Notes: generated from the letters alone by a model not told the origin. A stretch of DNA of 64,000 nt from Utricularia gibba (GCA_002189035.1 NEEC01000020.1:1116001-1180000); one strand, 5' to 3'; shown: positions 1 to 12,564, numbered from the stretch's first letter. Made by a program: numbers and translations.

Positions 1-1149
1 ATGTCACACCAGGTCAGAGTTTGGTTTGCATAAACATGATATGCTATGAAGAACTAGGATTTGCATGTTTTGGAAGAGGTGCTTCGTGGACGAGGATGGA
101 TTTGATGTGATTTTAATATAAATAGATATCCTCATTGGGTTCATGTATTTGTTTTATGTATATTTTAATTATTTCATTTTTCTTTTTGTTTTTGGATTTT
201 TTACCTTGTTTTTTGTTTTTATGCATTCAGATCAAACCTTACATATGATTATATAAGTTATCATTTAGAACATCTTTACTCATTTCTGAAAACATTGATG
301 TAGCATTTCTATAAATAGGGTAAAGATTTCCGGAAATCAGTAAGCATGATTCTTTTTTCCTCATGAAATGGAAATGAGGAAATATAGTTTCCTTGTGAAA
401 ACGGCTTAAAAATAAGATAATTTTAAATTATTTAAATATTATGATTTTCGAAAATGAATACAAACGTAAAGTAAATTTAATAAAAGAAACTTAATAACTT
501 AATTTTCGAAAATATCATATCATCATATTCGAAAATTGGTAAAGATACTTTTACTCTTTCATCATCATCAAGGTTTTTCAAAATTCTATGATTATGGCAG
601 TCCTTTGGAATGTTATTTTTATGAAAAAAACAATCTTCATTTACTCTTTCTTCTTTACTTATATATAGGGTAATGAAAACACATGATTTTCTCTTTTCGT
701 AATTTTATTCTAAACAAATCTATTATAGTAACAATATATTCCCATATTTTGAAAAAAAGCTACTAGGCTTTAAGTCAAATTGTACAATTCTAACTTGTTG
801 AGTTATGAAGAGAAATAGAATACATGTTGTAGACTCCCAGGAAAGTCCTCATCATTTAATCCCTGTCACTACCTTATCAGGCAAGATGATTCGAATGCTT
901 ACTGTTTGTTGAAGGGTGTTTGCAAATATGGTTATTTTTCTTTTTCCATAACATAAACTTTTTGGAATACATATGAAATAGGAATTATTCCAAAATTATG
1001 TTTTGAGCATTATTTTTTTGTTTTGAAATTTGATTTTAAAAGAGTACTTGCATATCTATTTGTTGGGCTGGAAAGAAAAGAGCGACCAAAAAAATTCGTT
1101 AAAAAAGATTTATTCGAGTGCCATTTTTTGAGTTGATGAGCCCTAACTT
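1..1149. other. Intergenic AT-rich DNA upstream of NSE1
   Basis: No coding potential was recognised. The stretch is AT-rich with many A/T runs. Positions about 265-345 resemble the terminal sequence of the Harbinger element at 52928 (TTAGAACATCTTT, a GTAGCATTTCTAT block, then ATTTCCGGAAATCA), so a MITE or transposon end may lie here. No matching opposite end was found. The promoter and 5' leader of NSE1 should lie in the last few hundred bases. Confidence 0.5.
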
Positions 1150-1218
1150 TTGCCGCCACCACCACAACACCAAAATCCCATCGCGGACTCCTCTCTCCTT
1201 GATCAATCGTCTGAAGAG

Positions 1219-2994
1219 ATGCCTCCCCTGGATTGGCGGCACCACACGCTTATTCAGGCGTTACTGTCACGGGGTCCTCTCACGGAGGCCGACTTTCTGA
1301 GCGTTTTCTCTGACGTCTCCGGAAAACATTCAGGTCCATCTTTTTGGATATGCTTTTGAAAATGTGGGGTTGTCGGGAAGCCTGCGCCTAAAAGGATGTG
1401 ATGTTTGTGTTTGTTGTGTTCGAGCTGGTGTTACTCTTCTCATCCTGATTTTTCTGAGAAGTTGCGCGAGTTTTCCGTTGCTGAGATTCTGCAGTTTCGG
1501 AAGCTGTTGTATTTTTTATTCCGTAACAGTTGTATTTGAGGGGTTGAATTCCACCTGATTGCCGACCCGCACTTCTATGTTGTGTTCTACGCTTTACTCG
1601 ACTAATTTGTTCATTCTATGTTGTGGTCTTGGAAAAGCTCGATTCAACTGGATTATTGATGACTGACGCTTATGCCTTCAATTATTCAATGGTTTTGCCA
1701 TATCTTTCGTTTTTGTAGACTCCCAGAGCCAGTTATTTAAGGACTATTTGCGGAGGATCAATGAAGAGTTAAGCTATGCTCAGTTTGAACTGAGGGCATG
1801 CAGGGATCAATTCAATGGTGACGTGTATTACGGGGTTGTCAATAATGCTTCAGATGACCAATCCAAGCTTGGCACAAAGTATACACTTCCACAAATTGCA
1901 CTGTATAGGGGCATTGTGAGATACGGTTTAGGCTCTTCGTACACACTGTTGTTATCTTCTCACAGTTAAATTTATGCATGTTTTCTGGGAACTGCTATCA
2001 GGTTGAAGCCGTAATACAAGATCCGAGGCAAGGGGATGCATTTCCAGTACTGATGCTTTATACGTACAGTTAGATATGCAGGTTCTGAAATATCTGTCTT
2101 CTCAGAGAACGGATTGAAATTATTACCTTATTGCATTACATTGGAAACTATTTGTCAGTGTTCATCCCGTGGTCTGTGTTATTAATTCCTGAAGACTGCG
2201 ATTCTTGTATTATTTTAAGTTCAGGGGACAGGAGGTGATTCACATTCTCAGGAAGGAGGCAGTCAACTTCCTTCTGCGTTTAAGAATTTTTCACTTTCCT
2301 TGAAGGAAGCAACACTTCAGCAATTGATCAAAGATAATTGGCTGTGTTCCTTACCAGAGGGAAATGTCGGTATTGGAGTTAGAACTTTTCTTGATCTTCG
2401 AACATGGTTTCAGATGAACGAGGTTCCTGCATGCGATGTTTGCAATGAGGCTGCTGTAAAGGTTACTTCATGGGCTGACCTCTCAACTTACTTACGCTTG
2501 TTTAAGTTACTACTCTGCATCTGAGCTTGATCTGTGGCACATTCGCTTGTAATGTCTTTGTGCTGTAGCTTCGTATTTCTCATTCCACAATATGATCAGG
2601 CCCAGGTTTGCAAGAATGAAGATTGTAATGTTCGTATTCATCTCTACTGTTCGAAAGTGAAATTCCTTAAACCCAAGGTGCCAAAATGATTCTACCTTCA
2701 GAACTCTGCTGGGTTCGATATTGTTATTAGAAGATGACGTCCCTTTGAATACAGGCGAAAGGGGTGTGTCCAGGTTGCGGCTCTCCGTGGCCTGTCTCTG
2801 GATTCAAGGCAGAGCATCAAGTTTTAGATGATGACATTCATCATCCTCCATCTCAGAATGCAACTCAATGTGCGGAGCCATGTACTAAAGCGAAGCGCAG
2901 ACGAGATCAAGTGAGCAATTTGTCCCAAACATCCACCGTTACATCAGACACAAAGAGGACAACCCGAAGCTCCTCCAGATTGCTTGCCAAGTAA
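1219..2994 (+). CDS. NSE1: NSE1, RING-like subunit of the SMC5/6 complex (one apparent frameshift)
   Basis: NSE1 is the C4HC3-type RING-like (NH-RING) subunit of the nuclear SMC5/6 complex, which acts in DNA repair and genome stability. It partners with NSE3/NSE4 and is linked to ubiquitin-ligase activity (family knowledge). Exons, by reading frame and GT-AG sites: 1219-1333, 1719-1915, 2002-2081, 2225-2461, 2600-2677, 2755-2994, about 315 residues. The start MPPLDWRHHTLIQALLSRG matches the family N-terminus; an upstream in-frame ATG at 1150 is less likely. The zinc-binding residues are visible: CDVC in exon 4, CKNEDC and HLYC in exon 5, CPGC in exon 6. Exon 3 is 80 bases, whereas its flanking phases need 81. 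It opens as VEAVIQD, then must shift frame near 2025-2035 to read CISSTDALYVQLDMQ. One missing base, possibly in the GGGG run, explains this. The gene is otherwise intact. Confidence 0.88.
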
Positions 2995-3373
2995 ACTTGT
3001 GAAGTTGAAGGGGAATTGTTTTGTGAAGCAAAACTAATACGCCAAGGATGCGTATATCCAGGCATGTATTTTGGGGCGGCTTGTTTCTATGTCGAAACAG
3101 TCCTGGTTACTCCCCCCTATGCTATTTATATTTTGGACATTAGGTATAGCCCGGGAGGTTGTCCTGGGGCTGACTTTGCCAAGTGGGGTGGAGAAGTTAG
3201 GTATTCTTTGAAGGTAGCAAATGCCCTTCCAACCCTTTATCCCGCCCTAGCAGATTTGTTTTCCTCAAGATCTTAAAGGATGAAAGTGTCTTATCAATGG
3301 ATCTATAGATGAAATGGTTCAAAGTAGTGAGCCTTCCCATCAGGACTTGCATCCCTCATCGAGTTCTAGAGGG
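2995..3373. other. 3' flank of NSE1, no gene seen
   Basis: The first part is presumably the NSE1 3' UTR. A small open frame at 3016-3276 has no recognisable features and no splice logic, so it is not called. Past about 3280 the sequence runs into the decayed gypsy fragment. Confidence 0.4.
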
Positions 3374-3660
3374 TTAGATCTCTAAGAGGGTTGTAATATT
3401 TGGAGGATTAGCCCCAATTCCTTTCAATGCAACATAATATTTCAAGAATTTGCCATTTCTAACCTGATAACATGTTTCAGGATTGGGCTTCAATTTGTAT
3501 TTCCTCAAAGTGGAAGAGCATTTAGTCATATATTGGATACATACCAAGCCATCATTCTTTGATTTCACAATTATATGATTCATATACACAGATATAAAAT
3601 CATCAATATAGAGCTAGAAGATTTTATTCAACATATTTTTCTTCAATGCAAATGGCATTA
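3374..3660 (-). mobile_element. Ty3/gypsy reverse-transcriptase fragment (decayed)
   Basis: On the minus strand the translation shows MPFALK and NKIF, then YIDDF, YMNHIIVKSK, TLRKYKLKPNPETC, VRNGKFL and KGIGANPPNI. This is the order of the catalytic YVDD region and downstream conserved blocks of Ty3/gypsy reverse transcriptase (family knowledge). The YVDD position reads YIDD, and in-frame stops and a lost segment show it is dead. No LTRs were found nearby, so this is a fragment rather than an element. A host gene is very unlikely. Confidence 0.75.
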
Positions 3661-4640
3661 TCACGCACACATTAGTCACCTGCATAAAAAGTTTTTTTGC
3701 ATTGTTGGTAGGATTTAAGTGAAATTTGATAGTATACTTGATTATAGAACCGTGCATTCAGTTTCAGTTAATTGAAAATTGACCCTTTTTTTTTTTGTAT
3801 TTGGTTATTGGTTCAATTTTTTCGATTTTCACGATTCAGTTTTGGTTTATCAATTTTACGAAATCTCAGTTTTTGGTTTGGTTCGGTTTTCAGCTTCCAA
3901 TATTCGGTTTAAATAAAAAAAACAGATTTTTTTTAAATAATTTTTTATATTAATTAAGCTCAATACAAAAAATGTAAAAACGCAGCCCAAGTATTGGAAT
4001 TATCGTTAGAATAAAGTTTATCTGAAGGTCAATTTGAAACATGATATTTTTTAAAATATTCAGACGCTATATTTTGTGTTTCTTAATTATCTCATTGTTA
4101 TAATATAAATAATTTTTAGATGTCCAAAAAATAAAAATGAAAAAAACAATAGATAATTCTATTTTTTATGAACCGAATCAAACTTTTCATCGATTCAATT
4201 CAAGAAATATTGGTTTCGGTTCGATTCTTGAAAATATAAGACTTTTGATTTCAGTTTTTTCAATTACAGTTTGATTTGGTTAGGTTAAAACCAAATGCAC
4301 AGCCGTACTTGACTAGACTCCATTGTACTCAGTATATTATTGCTTGCCTACGTGAAGTAATGGGTAAGTATTACATGTATTATGCGCGCAAGACTTGCAG
4401 AGGAGATTACATCCAACTCCATGAGGCCACATAGCTTGAATTTGTAAGTTATTAATGATGACAAATTTGAATATTAATAGTACATAGCTTGACATATTTG
4501 ACCAAATATTTTGAAAATTTTGATAAATTATTATCATTACAACAACTTTATTTTACAATTTCATTTATAATGTTTAATATCATATCGTACCTCATTTTAC
4601 TTGACTGTTACTTAATATGGCATGTGTGACATTTTTTGAA
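3661..4640. other. AT-rich intergenic DNA with GGTTTGGTTCGGTTT-like runs
   Basis: No coding potential was recognised. Between about 3790 and 4290 there are repeated short variants of TTCGGTTT, GGTTTGG and TCGATT. These are simple, strand-biased GT/T-rich runs common in plant intergenic DNA. A short minus-strand open frame (4337-4537) has no family features. Confidence 0.4.
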
Positions 4641-4649
4641 TTTATTTAT

Positions 4650-5790
4650 TTAGTTTTCAGATATTATCAATGCCAATAAATGATGGCTATATTTTCTTTT
4701 AATCATAAATATGATTATAAAAATATTTGTATTACTTTTTCATTTTTTTTATACCCCCACACTACTATGTTGACTACATGGTAAAAATTGTTTTACATTT
4801 TTTCGAATTTTATTCTTTATTTTCCATATTCAATCGTCCATTAGACGATGCCAGCATTTTTTTTATATTCCAAGTTGCGTCAACCCGATTACATGATGCA
4901 TGTAAATTTTCATAAATTCTTTCATTATTTTTTTATTTTTAATAGTAAAAACTATTACATGCCATCTGAATTTTTCTTCATAACGTTTTTATTTAAACTC
5001 CAAGCACTAGCAACGAAATTATATGGTCACGGAAATTATTTTTAAATTTACTGTAGTTTTTTTTATCAACACTACAAGCATCGTCAATGCAACTAGACCG
5101 TATATGAAAATTTCTTTTTTAAATTTATTGATTTTTAATTTATTTTTGCAGAAATTCTCAAAGCTATTAGAAGACACCTATTTTTTTTGTAAGTTATCAT
5201 CAACGTCATTAAATGATGGTTGAGCTTTTTTTTAAAAAAATATTATTATTATTTATTTACATTGCATGCACTATCAATACCATTAAATGATATTTTTATT
5301 AATGAAAAAATTATAAAAATAACAACTCAAATTTCAGTCAGTATAAAGAATCTAAACTTTAAGTTTCAAAATTGTAAAAAAAAAAACTTCAAGTTATCAA
5401 AACCGTTTAATGAAAACCCAAATAATTTTTAAAATTTTTAAAAACTAAACCAAACATAAGAAATTAAGTATGCATGGTATATTTAAAAATGATAAATTAA
5501 AAATAATAGGTTAAATATATATAAAAAAAAAGATCAAAACAATTGTTAAAACCGTTCAATGAAGATTCAAACATGAGGAGTCAAATATGCAATTTCGAAA
5601 GTTGAGAGGTAAACTATTTACAAAAAAATGTAATTTGAAAAGCTTATGATGCAATTTTAAAATTTAAGGGTTAAACTCTTTATATTGATTGTAATTTGAA
5701 GTGTCATCGACCAACTTCCTACTTTTATTAATTCTTAGAATTTTTTATGAAAACTTCATGCACCATCAACGCGACTAGATGATCTCCATT
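4650..5790. repeat. Degenerate tandem repeat with a CATCAACGCnACTAGATGATG-like core
   Basis: A core resembling GCACCATCAACGCGACTAG followed by ATGAT recurs with variation near 4661, 4757, 4822, 4873, 5001, 5075, 5192, 5261 and 5755. Most copies lie 50-120 bases apart, embedded in T-rich spacers. The copies are heavily mutated, which points to an old minisatellite or an old repetitive element interior. Short open frames across this stretch are chance products of T-rich DNA. Unit boundaries are not firm, and a dot plot would be needed to set them. Confidence 0.5.
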
Positions 5791-7240
5791 GCTGATTAGC
5801 TGTGGAGACCGAAGGGGCTTAGTGCTCATTGGGTTATGGAAAATTCTTAACCTATAACTTATATTTTAAAGAAAACCTAAACACAATTTGCCTCAAAGGC
5901 CAAAAGGCTAATAATCTTGAAGGCAAAGCTATGGCCATTGGCCTTCACACACTTGGGGGAGTTATCAACCTCAACTCAACAACACTCTACCTATTCAAAT
6001 GGTGATTAAGATGTCCCTTTGTGCCCTTAACCCATGTTTGGTTGATTAGTTTGGACAGGTTTAAATGGGTATAGAATATATTTTGTGTGTTTGATACAAG
6101 GATTTATTACACTCATATAAAAACAAAAACATGATATTTTCTTTGCACAAAGGAAAAAATAGATCCTAAAGGGAAGATGGGTAAAAATATTTTCCTTCAA
6201 CTAAACCCATACATGATCCTTAATAAACTAAACATCTTTATTCATTTCCTTTTAACCAAACATACCCTTATTGTGCAACCTTCTGTAGGATCTCACCTTA
6301 CTAGGCAAGTCCTCCCTTCCTTTGGGGTCTTTTGGGTAGAAAGATTCATTGTTTCCTCTAAAGTAATAATGGATTAGCTCTTTTGTGTAAGTAGTAGGAG
6401 TTTTATTCTAAAATAAGTTATTCAATAATCATTATTACACAATCATTTATTTAATTAGATTATACAATCAACCATATTATTAGAAACTTTTCACCTGATA
6501 ATCCATATTTTACTTACATTTAATTCTTAAACTTATAGTTCATATCTTCATTAATAGGTTAACCTTAGAGTTTAATGGTGATTAGGATCGCATTTGTAAG
6601 AAAAAAAAATGAAAACCTCAAATTAAATATCATAAAAAATAAATGTTTATATACAGGGGCTTCCATTTAGAGCTTCACCAAAAAGCACTCAAGCACACAT
6701 AATCCACTCTAATTCAGTAAAACATGAAAATACGAAAAAGTTAGTCAAAAATCGTCTCAATGGCTGAGGAAGAGAGATTTTTATATGAAAAAAAATTGAA
6801 AATCTTCATGTTGGGTTTATTTAATGGTATCAAATCTTTTCAATTTTTTTTTGTATCTTTTTCAAATCTTTTAGTTGAATGAGTATCTTGGATTATATAT
6901 ATTAATACTTTATGTTACTTACTTCTTTTATGTTCAAACTCATCTACTTTTAAACCCATAAATCTTTCGATCTTAAGTTCTTTCCAAAAAATCAAATTAC
7001 AGAAAAAGATATAAAATCAATAAAAAAAGAAAAATTGAGACATAAATTAAATAAAAAAATTAAAAAAATGATTAAAAATTATATTTTAAAATGGAAAAAA
7101 TATTTTATAAAAATGATATAAAAAGAAATGCATTAATATGATTTTGTATAATGTGAATTGTGAATTATTTTACTTCACTAACAAGCAAACGGCGGTTCCT
7201 TCATTCTTGTACTTTTTTTCTACAAACTGTTAAAAGTTAG
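5791..7240. other. AT-rich intergenic DNA, no gene seen
   Basis: Long A/T runs and no recognisable protein. The open frame 6177-6377 shows no family features. The last part grades into the leader and promoter of the NET1 gene. Confidence 0.4.
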
Positions 7241-7784
7241 TTAGAAATGGAGAAATGGAGAAGGCAAGGGGGAAGCATCCAGGGACTCGTTCATGTTTTC
7301 CCAATCAACGTGCGAATTAAGTTGACATTTCTTCCAAAGCAGGCAGCCCACCCCCCAGCCAGTTTAGGGTTTAACAGATAGTCAACTGTTGGATGCAGTG
7401 ATTCATATGAAAAAATAAGTTCAAAGAAAACAGAAACATTTCGCAGATCTTCATGGCGATGATGAGATGAGTGAAAAAACATCTGCAGAAAGAGACGGAT
7501 TTTGGGGTGAAAAGTAAGTTGAAACAAGTCCAAGTTTGCCTTTTCTTCTCTGTTTCAAGACAAAGAATTTTCCTCCCTTTACTTTCATTCCCTGTAGGTG
7601 TTTTCTTATTTGGTTTCCTCTCCATGATCATCGCTTTCCTCAGTTCTCTGAAATTTGAATCTTCCTTCCTCGGCTGCCTTTGTTTTTGTCTCTCTTACCT
7701 TGATTTTCAGGTTCTTCCAAAGCTTCCATAGCCACCGACAAGAAGATATCAGGGCCATTGAAAGTTTCACTGCTCTAATCAGAA

Positions 7785-10700
7785 ATGGCGAAATTTTCGA
7801 AAGCGGATTCGAGAAGGATGTATTCTTGGTGGTGGGATAGTCATATCAGTCCCAAGAATTCAAACTGGCTTCAAGAGAATCTCAAAGGTAGTGACTTTTG
7901 TAGACCAGACGATCACGAAGAAGATCAATGATAAAGCTGATGGATATGGTTATCAAACGTGTTCTTCTGCCTCTGCAGATATGGATTTCAGAGTAAAGTC
8001 AATGATAAAGCTGATCGAAGAAGATGCGGACTCGTTTGCTCGGAGAGCAGACATGTACTTCAAGAAAAGGCCAGAGCTTATGAAAATGGTGGAGGAGTTC
8101 TACAGAGCATATCGTTCGCTGGCTGAAAGGTATGATCATGCGACTAGAGTCATCCGGCACGCTCATCTGACAATGGCGGAGGCGTTTCCAAATCAAGTGC
8201 CAACAATGGCTGCTGTTGATTCGCCAAGGAGCTCTGTTTCTGGAAGCGATTCAACGAGCTCTGATCCATCCACCACTGTAAGTATTTGTTGCTAAAACAG
8301 ATGACGAACTTCATGGTTTGAGCTAATTTTTCAGATATCGAGCAGGTGGGAGACTTGATGGATGAGTCGGAATCTGTAGCTGGAGAGAAACCTCTGTCGC
8401 ATTTCAACTTTAAGGTGGTCGATGAGAAGGAAGAAACCAGCCATGATTGTGATTCAGAAGAGATTATCAGATTGAAGGAAGCGATTTCTAAGCATGAAGC
8501 TGAGAAGGAAGAAGGGGTTACACAATACCAACAAAGTTTGGATATCTTGTCCCAGCTTGAGAATGAGATTGCTAAAACCAAAGAAGAATATGCAGTCCTT
8601 GTTGATCATGTGCAGAAAGCTGAAAGTGAAATCGTAATCTTGAATAAGAAACTGAGTGAAGCTGAAGCAGAAAAGGAGCTGAATCTTCAAAAGTATCAGC
8701 AGTCCATGGAGAAGATATCCAAGCTTCAGGAGGATGCTGAAACGCTGAAGGACAGGGCTGAGGATTCTGAAGTTGAAGCTCATTCGTTGAAAGGTGAAAT
8801 CGAGAAGTTCGCTGTGGAAAAGGATTCTGCCCTGAATCAGTATATGCAGCTACTGGAGAAGGTCTCAAATCTGGAGAACAAGTTACAATTTGCTGAGGAA
8901 GATTCCAGGGTGTTGAAAGAGAGAGCTGAAAAAGCTGAAGGCGAACTTGAAGTTCTTAGAGCCACTGTCACCATTTTGACGAAGGAAAAGGAAGCTGAAG
9001 CTGAGAAATACCAACAGTCCTTGGATAAAATCTCTGGTTTGGAGGCGAAACTGGATGCTGAGATATTGAGCAGAGATGAAAAGTTGAGGGGTGCTCAAGA
9101 GAAGTTTTTGTCGTCAGAAAAATTAAACCAGTCTCTTCACATGGAACTGGAAGCTGTGATGTTGAAAGTGGGAACTCAAAGTGATGAGCTAACAGAGAAG
9201 GAGCAAGAGATTGTGAGGCTTTGGGCCAGCGTGCAAGAAGAGAGGCAGCGGTTTGTGGATGCTCAAGCTGCTTTTGAAGCTTTGCAGTATTTGCACGCAA
9301 ACACTCAGGAAGAGCTTCAAGCTGTTAGCGCTGAACTGCAGCACAGAGATCAGAGTTTGAAGATCATGGAGTTTGAGAAGAAGACTTTGCAGGATGAAGT
9401 TTTGGGGGTTAAGAAAGAGAACAAGCAACTTGAGGATGTGAATGCATCTTTCGAAACCTCAGTGATGGATTTGAAGAATGAGAATGCTGGTTTGAGAGAA
9501 TGCTGGCAGAGGGAGATCAGTGAAAAGTCAGCTCTTTTGCAGAAACTGGGAATTCTGGACCGGCTTCTGGAAAAAAATTCTGTTTTGGAGAGCTTTCTTT
9601 CTGATCTACATAATGAACTAGAAGCTGCAAGCAAAAAGATTGAGAAGCTGGAAGAGACACTGCAGTCTCTGCTAAATGAAAGATCAACCGTTATAGAGGA
9701 GAAGCTTACACTTTCTCTGAAACTAGAGGAAGCAAATAAGAACCTGGAGAAACTTTCGGATGATAATACTGCTCTCAGACACTCCCTTTGCGATGCACAC
9801 AATCAGCTTGAAGCTTTAGTGTCTCAACTAGTGAAAATGGAAGACTCATGCCAGATTCTTGCTGATGAAAAGACTGGTCTGAAGATCGAAAATGATCGTC
9901 TTTTGTTGCAGCTGGAAACTGTTCATATGAAATTGGATGATCTTGGAAGACTTTATGGAGAAGAGGAGAATAGATGCTCTGCTCTGGAGGAAGAGAAAAG
10001 GTCAAACGTTCAAAAACTTGAAGAGTTGCAGTTGTCTTTCGAGATGGAAGTACTTTTATTAAGCACAGCCATTCAGGAACTGAAGGAAAGCAACCACTTT
10101 CTCTGTGATGAGAATCTGAAATTCCAGGAGGACATTAGCTTGCTCTTAAGTAGACTGCAAGCGTTGAAAGCGCTAGCGGATGAGAACAAAATCAAGGCGA
10201 CTCTGTTGTCAACCGTCCTTCTCATATTGCTTAGGCAGCTTATGGAAGTGAATGATGAGCTGAGGGAGAGTAAATCTAGAAAAGAAGCAGAGTTGTCACT
10301 GATTAAAGATTCTTTCCAGATCTCTCAAGGAGAGAACTTGCAACTTTATGCAGAGAAAAGATGCTTGATGAATGAAATTCGACATTTGGAGGAAAAGAAC
10401 TGTTTCCTGGAAGAGGAAAACAGTGTTTTGTTTGATAAAGTGCTGGAATTAGACAACCTTTCAATGATTTTCAGAACTTTTTCAGGTGAAATCATGAGAG
10501 ATCTTCAGGAAATCCATGTTGCACTGGCAGGAAAACTGAGCTTAACTGAGGAGAGGTTGGAACAATCTGAAACCGAAAATCTTCATCTTGATGAGAAACT
10601 ACGGAAGGCAGAGGAAGAGTTGAAGGATTCCATAGCTTTGAAGAATCAGTCAGCAGATGAGAACGAAGTCCTTCTTGGTAGACTGGAGAGTTCCATGATA

Positions 10701-11969
10701 AGTCAGTTTCTGTATGAGCACAAATGGAATGAGCTTCAGGAAGCTTGCCTTAGCTACAGGGATGAGAATGAAGATCTCAAAACTGAATTGGCTGCATTCA
10801 TTCCGGATATCCAGAAGTTGAGGGAATGTGTTTCATCTCTAGAGGACCGAACAGAAACAACGCAGCTCAAGTTTCAGCATCCCGAGAATGAAAAGTTGGA
10901 GGTATTCTTCCTTAAGAAACAACCTAAAGCCTTGTCCTTAAAATATTGTATACTTATCTGTATTATCCATTTTCAGGATGCACATATTGAAAATGCTTCA
11001 ACCGAAAGGGATCCAGTGAAAGATGTGGCACAAATCAGTTCGCGGGAGCTGCATGATATTCGGGCTAGACTTGAGGTGGCTGTAAAGGCAGCACATGAGA
11101 AGAATGATCATATGATTCAAGAAAGTGCTGATCTCCATTCCCAGTTGGATACTTCTAGGAAGCAACTTCAGTTACTTCAGAATGAGGTTCAAAGTTGGAG
11201 AATGATGAAGCCAAAATCTCAAAACACAGAAGCTAGTGATTCCGTTTCGACTAAAGACATTGTTCTTGATCAGGTATCTGATTGCTCATCTTATCACTGC
11301 AGCAACAAAGAAATGGCTGATGAAAACCAAATAGTCGAGTTACCGGATACTTCGAATCGGGACAGCAGATATGAGAAACAAGCTTCCTCACACGCCAAAG
11401 AGCTGAAACTGAACATGCACGAAGTCTCCGAAGAAATGCCAGATCCAAAAAGGGAATCAAACAAGATGAGCACCTCACAAAGGCTTGAAACAGATGTGGA
11501 AAAACTAGTAAATCTCCAGATGAGAATCCAAGATTTGAAGAGGAAGTTTGATGTCATCGACAAGCGACGTGGCAGCAAACCTGCTGTCGAGTTTGAAGTG
11601 ATACGGGGAAAACTCATCGAAGCCGAAAAAGCTGTCTCGAAGTTGATAGATATTAATGGACATTTGATGAAAAGCATCAACAAGACGTGGTGTTTGAAAT
11701 CTTTCTCCATGTTTGAAGTAGAAGATGGAATTGTTAGGATGAAAAAGGTTTCACAACAAGCACACAAAATGTCTGAGAAAATTCTTAATTTGCAGATGGA
11801 GGTACAGAGGCTAGGAACAGTTATTGGAAAACTACGAGATGATGAAAGGGCAGGGAGAAATTTATTCTACACAGACAGAAAAGTTGTCCTAAGAGATTAT
11901 TTGTATGGAATTCAACCAAAGAAGGAGAAGCCTCAATCTCAGTTTTCCGCATGCTTGCAGCTCAAGTGA
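7785..11969 (+). CDS. NET1: NETWORKED1/KIP1-like actin-binding coiled-coil protein
   Basis: NET1 proteins bind actin filaments through an N-terminal NAB (KIP1-like) domain and link actin to membranes. The rest of the protein is coiled coil (family knowledge). CDS exons: 7785-7887, 7979-8277, 8346-10901, 10977-11969, about 1,316 residues. A leader intron from about 7514 to 7710 is likely. The start is supported by [20 protein letters not shown], the hallmark NAB opening; exon 2 completes the NAB domain with [13 protein letters not shown] and [18 protein letters not shown]. From about residue 150 nearly all sequence is E/K/L/Q-rich heptads. The C-terminus carries VVLRDYLYG, as in NET1 members. 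The 75-base segment 10902-10976 is bounded by GT-AG and encodes an uncharged stretch ([12 protein letters not shown]) foreign to a coiled coil. I read it as an intron, although it has no stop codon and keeps the frame. Exact NET1 subclade (A-D) is not assigned. Confidence 0.92.
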
Positions 11970-12564
11970 TTTTATGCGTGCTGATGAATACTAAACTCCG
12001 GCATACAGGAGACATGGTCAACAAAGAAGAAGTGAATGTAAAGTGCAATATGCCATTTTAGATATACCTGGTTTCATTCTCTCTATAGAAATGCTCCTTA
12101 AACAGGATGCTGTTACACCTTTGGCTTGTGTAGATTTTTTGAGGTCAAGTATGATTTCTTATTGAGCAACGACACAGGAAACTAATAAAGCAAATTCATG
12201 ACCAGCCTCGGTCCTAAGCTCTCCTCCTGTTGTTCTTTACTAAACAAAACAACCAAGAAGACAGTCACATCATAACCCAAAAATGGAGAACATATTATGT
12301 AAACTCTACCATTCAACATGGAATACCAGAACACAAAGGCATGCCACTACAAGGATGATGGAACACCCACATACGACACACATTACTATAAACAGCACGA
12401 GTAGATCTCTCCATGTAACATTCATGTTGATCCGGATGAGAAGGGGACTGTGCAGGTAGGCATATGTTGGACATGTCAACTGACTAGATCAACCATGTGT
12501 AGTTTAAATCCAGCGTATCAGAAAAGAGAATTGTAGATATAGGTTCTGCGAACTGAGACTATTG
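11970..12564. other. Convergent 3' region between NET1 and the ALP1-like gene
   Basis: No coding potential. The two genes point toward each other here, so this space should hold both 3' UTRs and polyadenylation signals. Confidence 0.5.

Noticed and set aside
1118-1300. Alternative frame at the start of NSE1
   Set aside because: The overlapping frame containing MPPLDWRHHTLIQALLSRG matches the NSE1 family and splices in phase to exon 2; this one does not.
3016-3276. 86-codon frame just after NSE1
   Set aside because: No recognisable domain. The position fits the 3' UTR of NSE1.
4727-5432. A series of F/I/N/K-rich small frames
   Set aside because: They are chance open frames in T-rich degenerate repeats.
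8150-9802. Several minus-strand open frames up to 150 codons opposite NET1
   Set aside because: They are antisense shadows of the coiled-coil gene. Their composition (S, F, L, Q rich) is what reversed E/K-rich codons give, and none has a recognisable motif.
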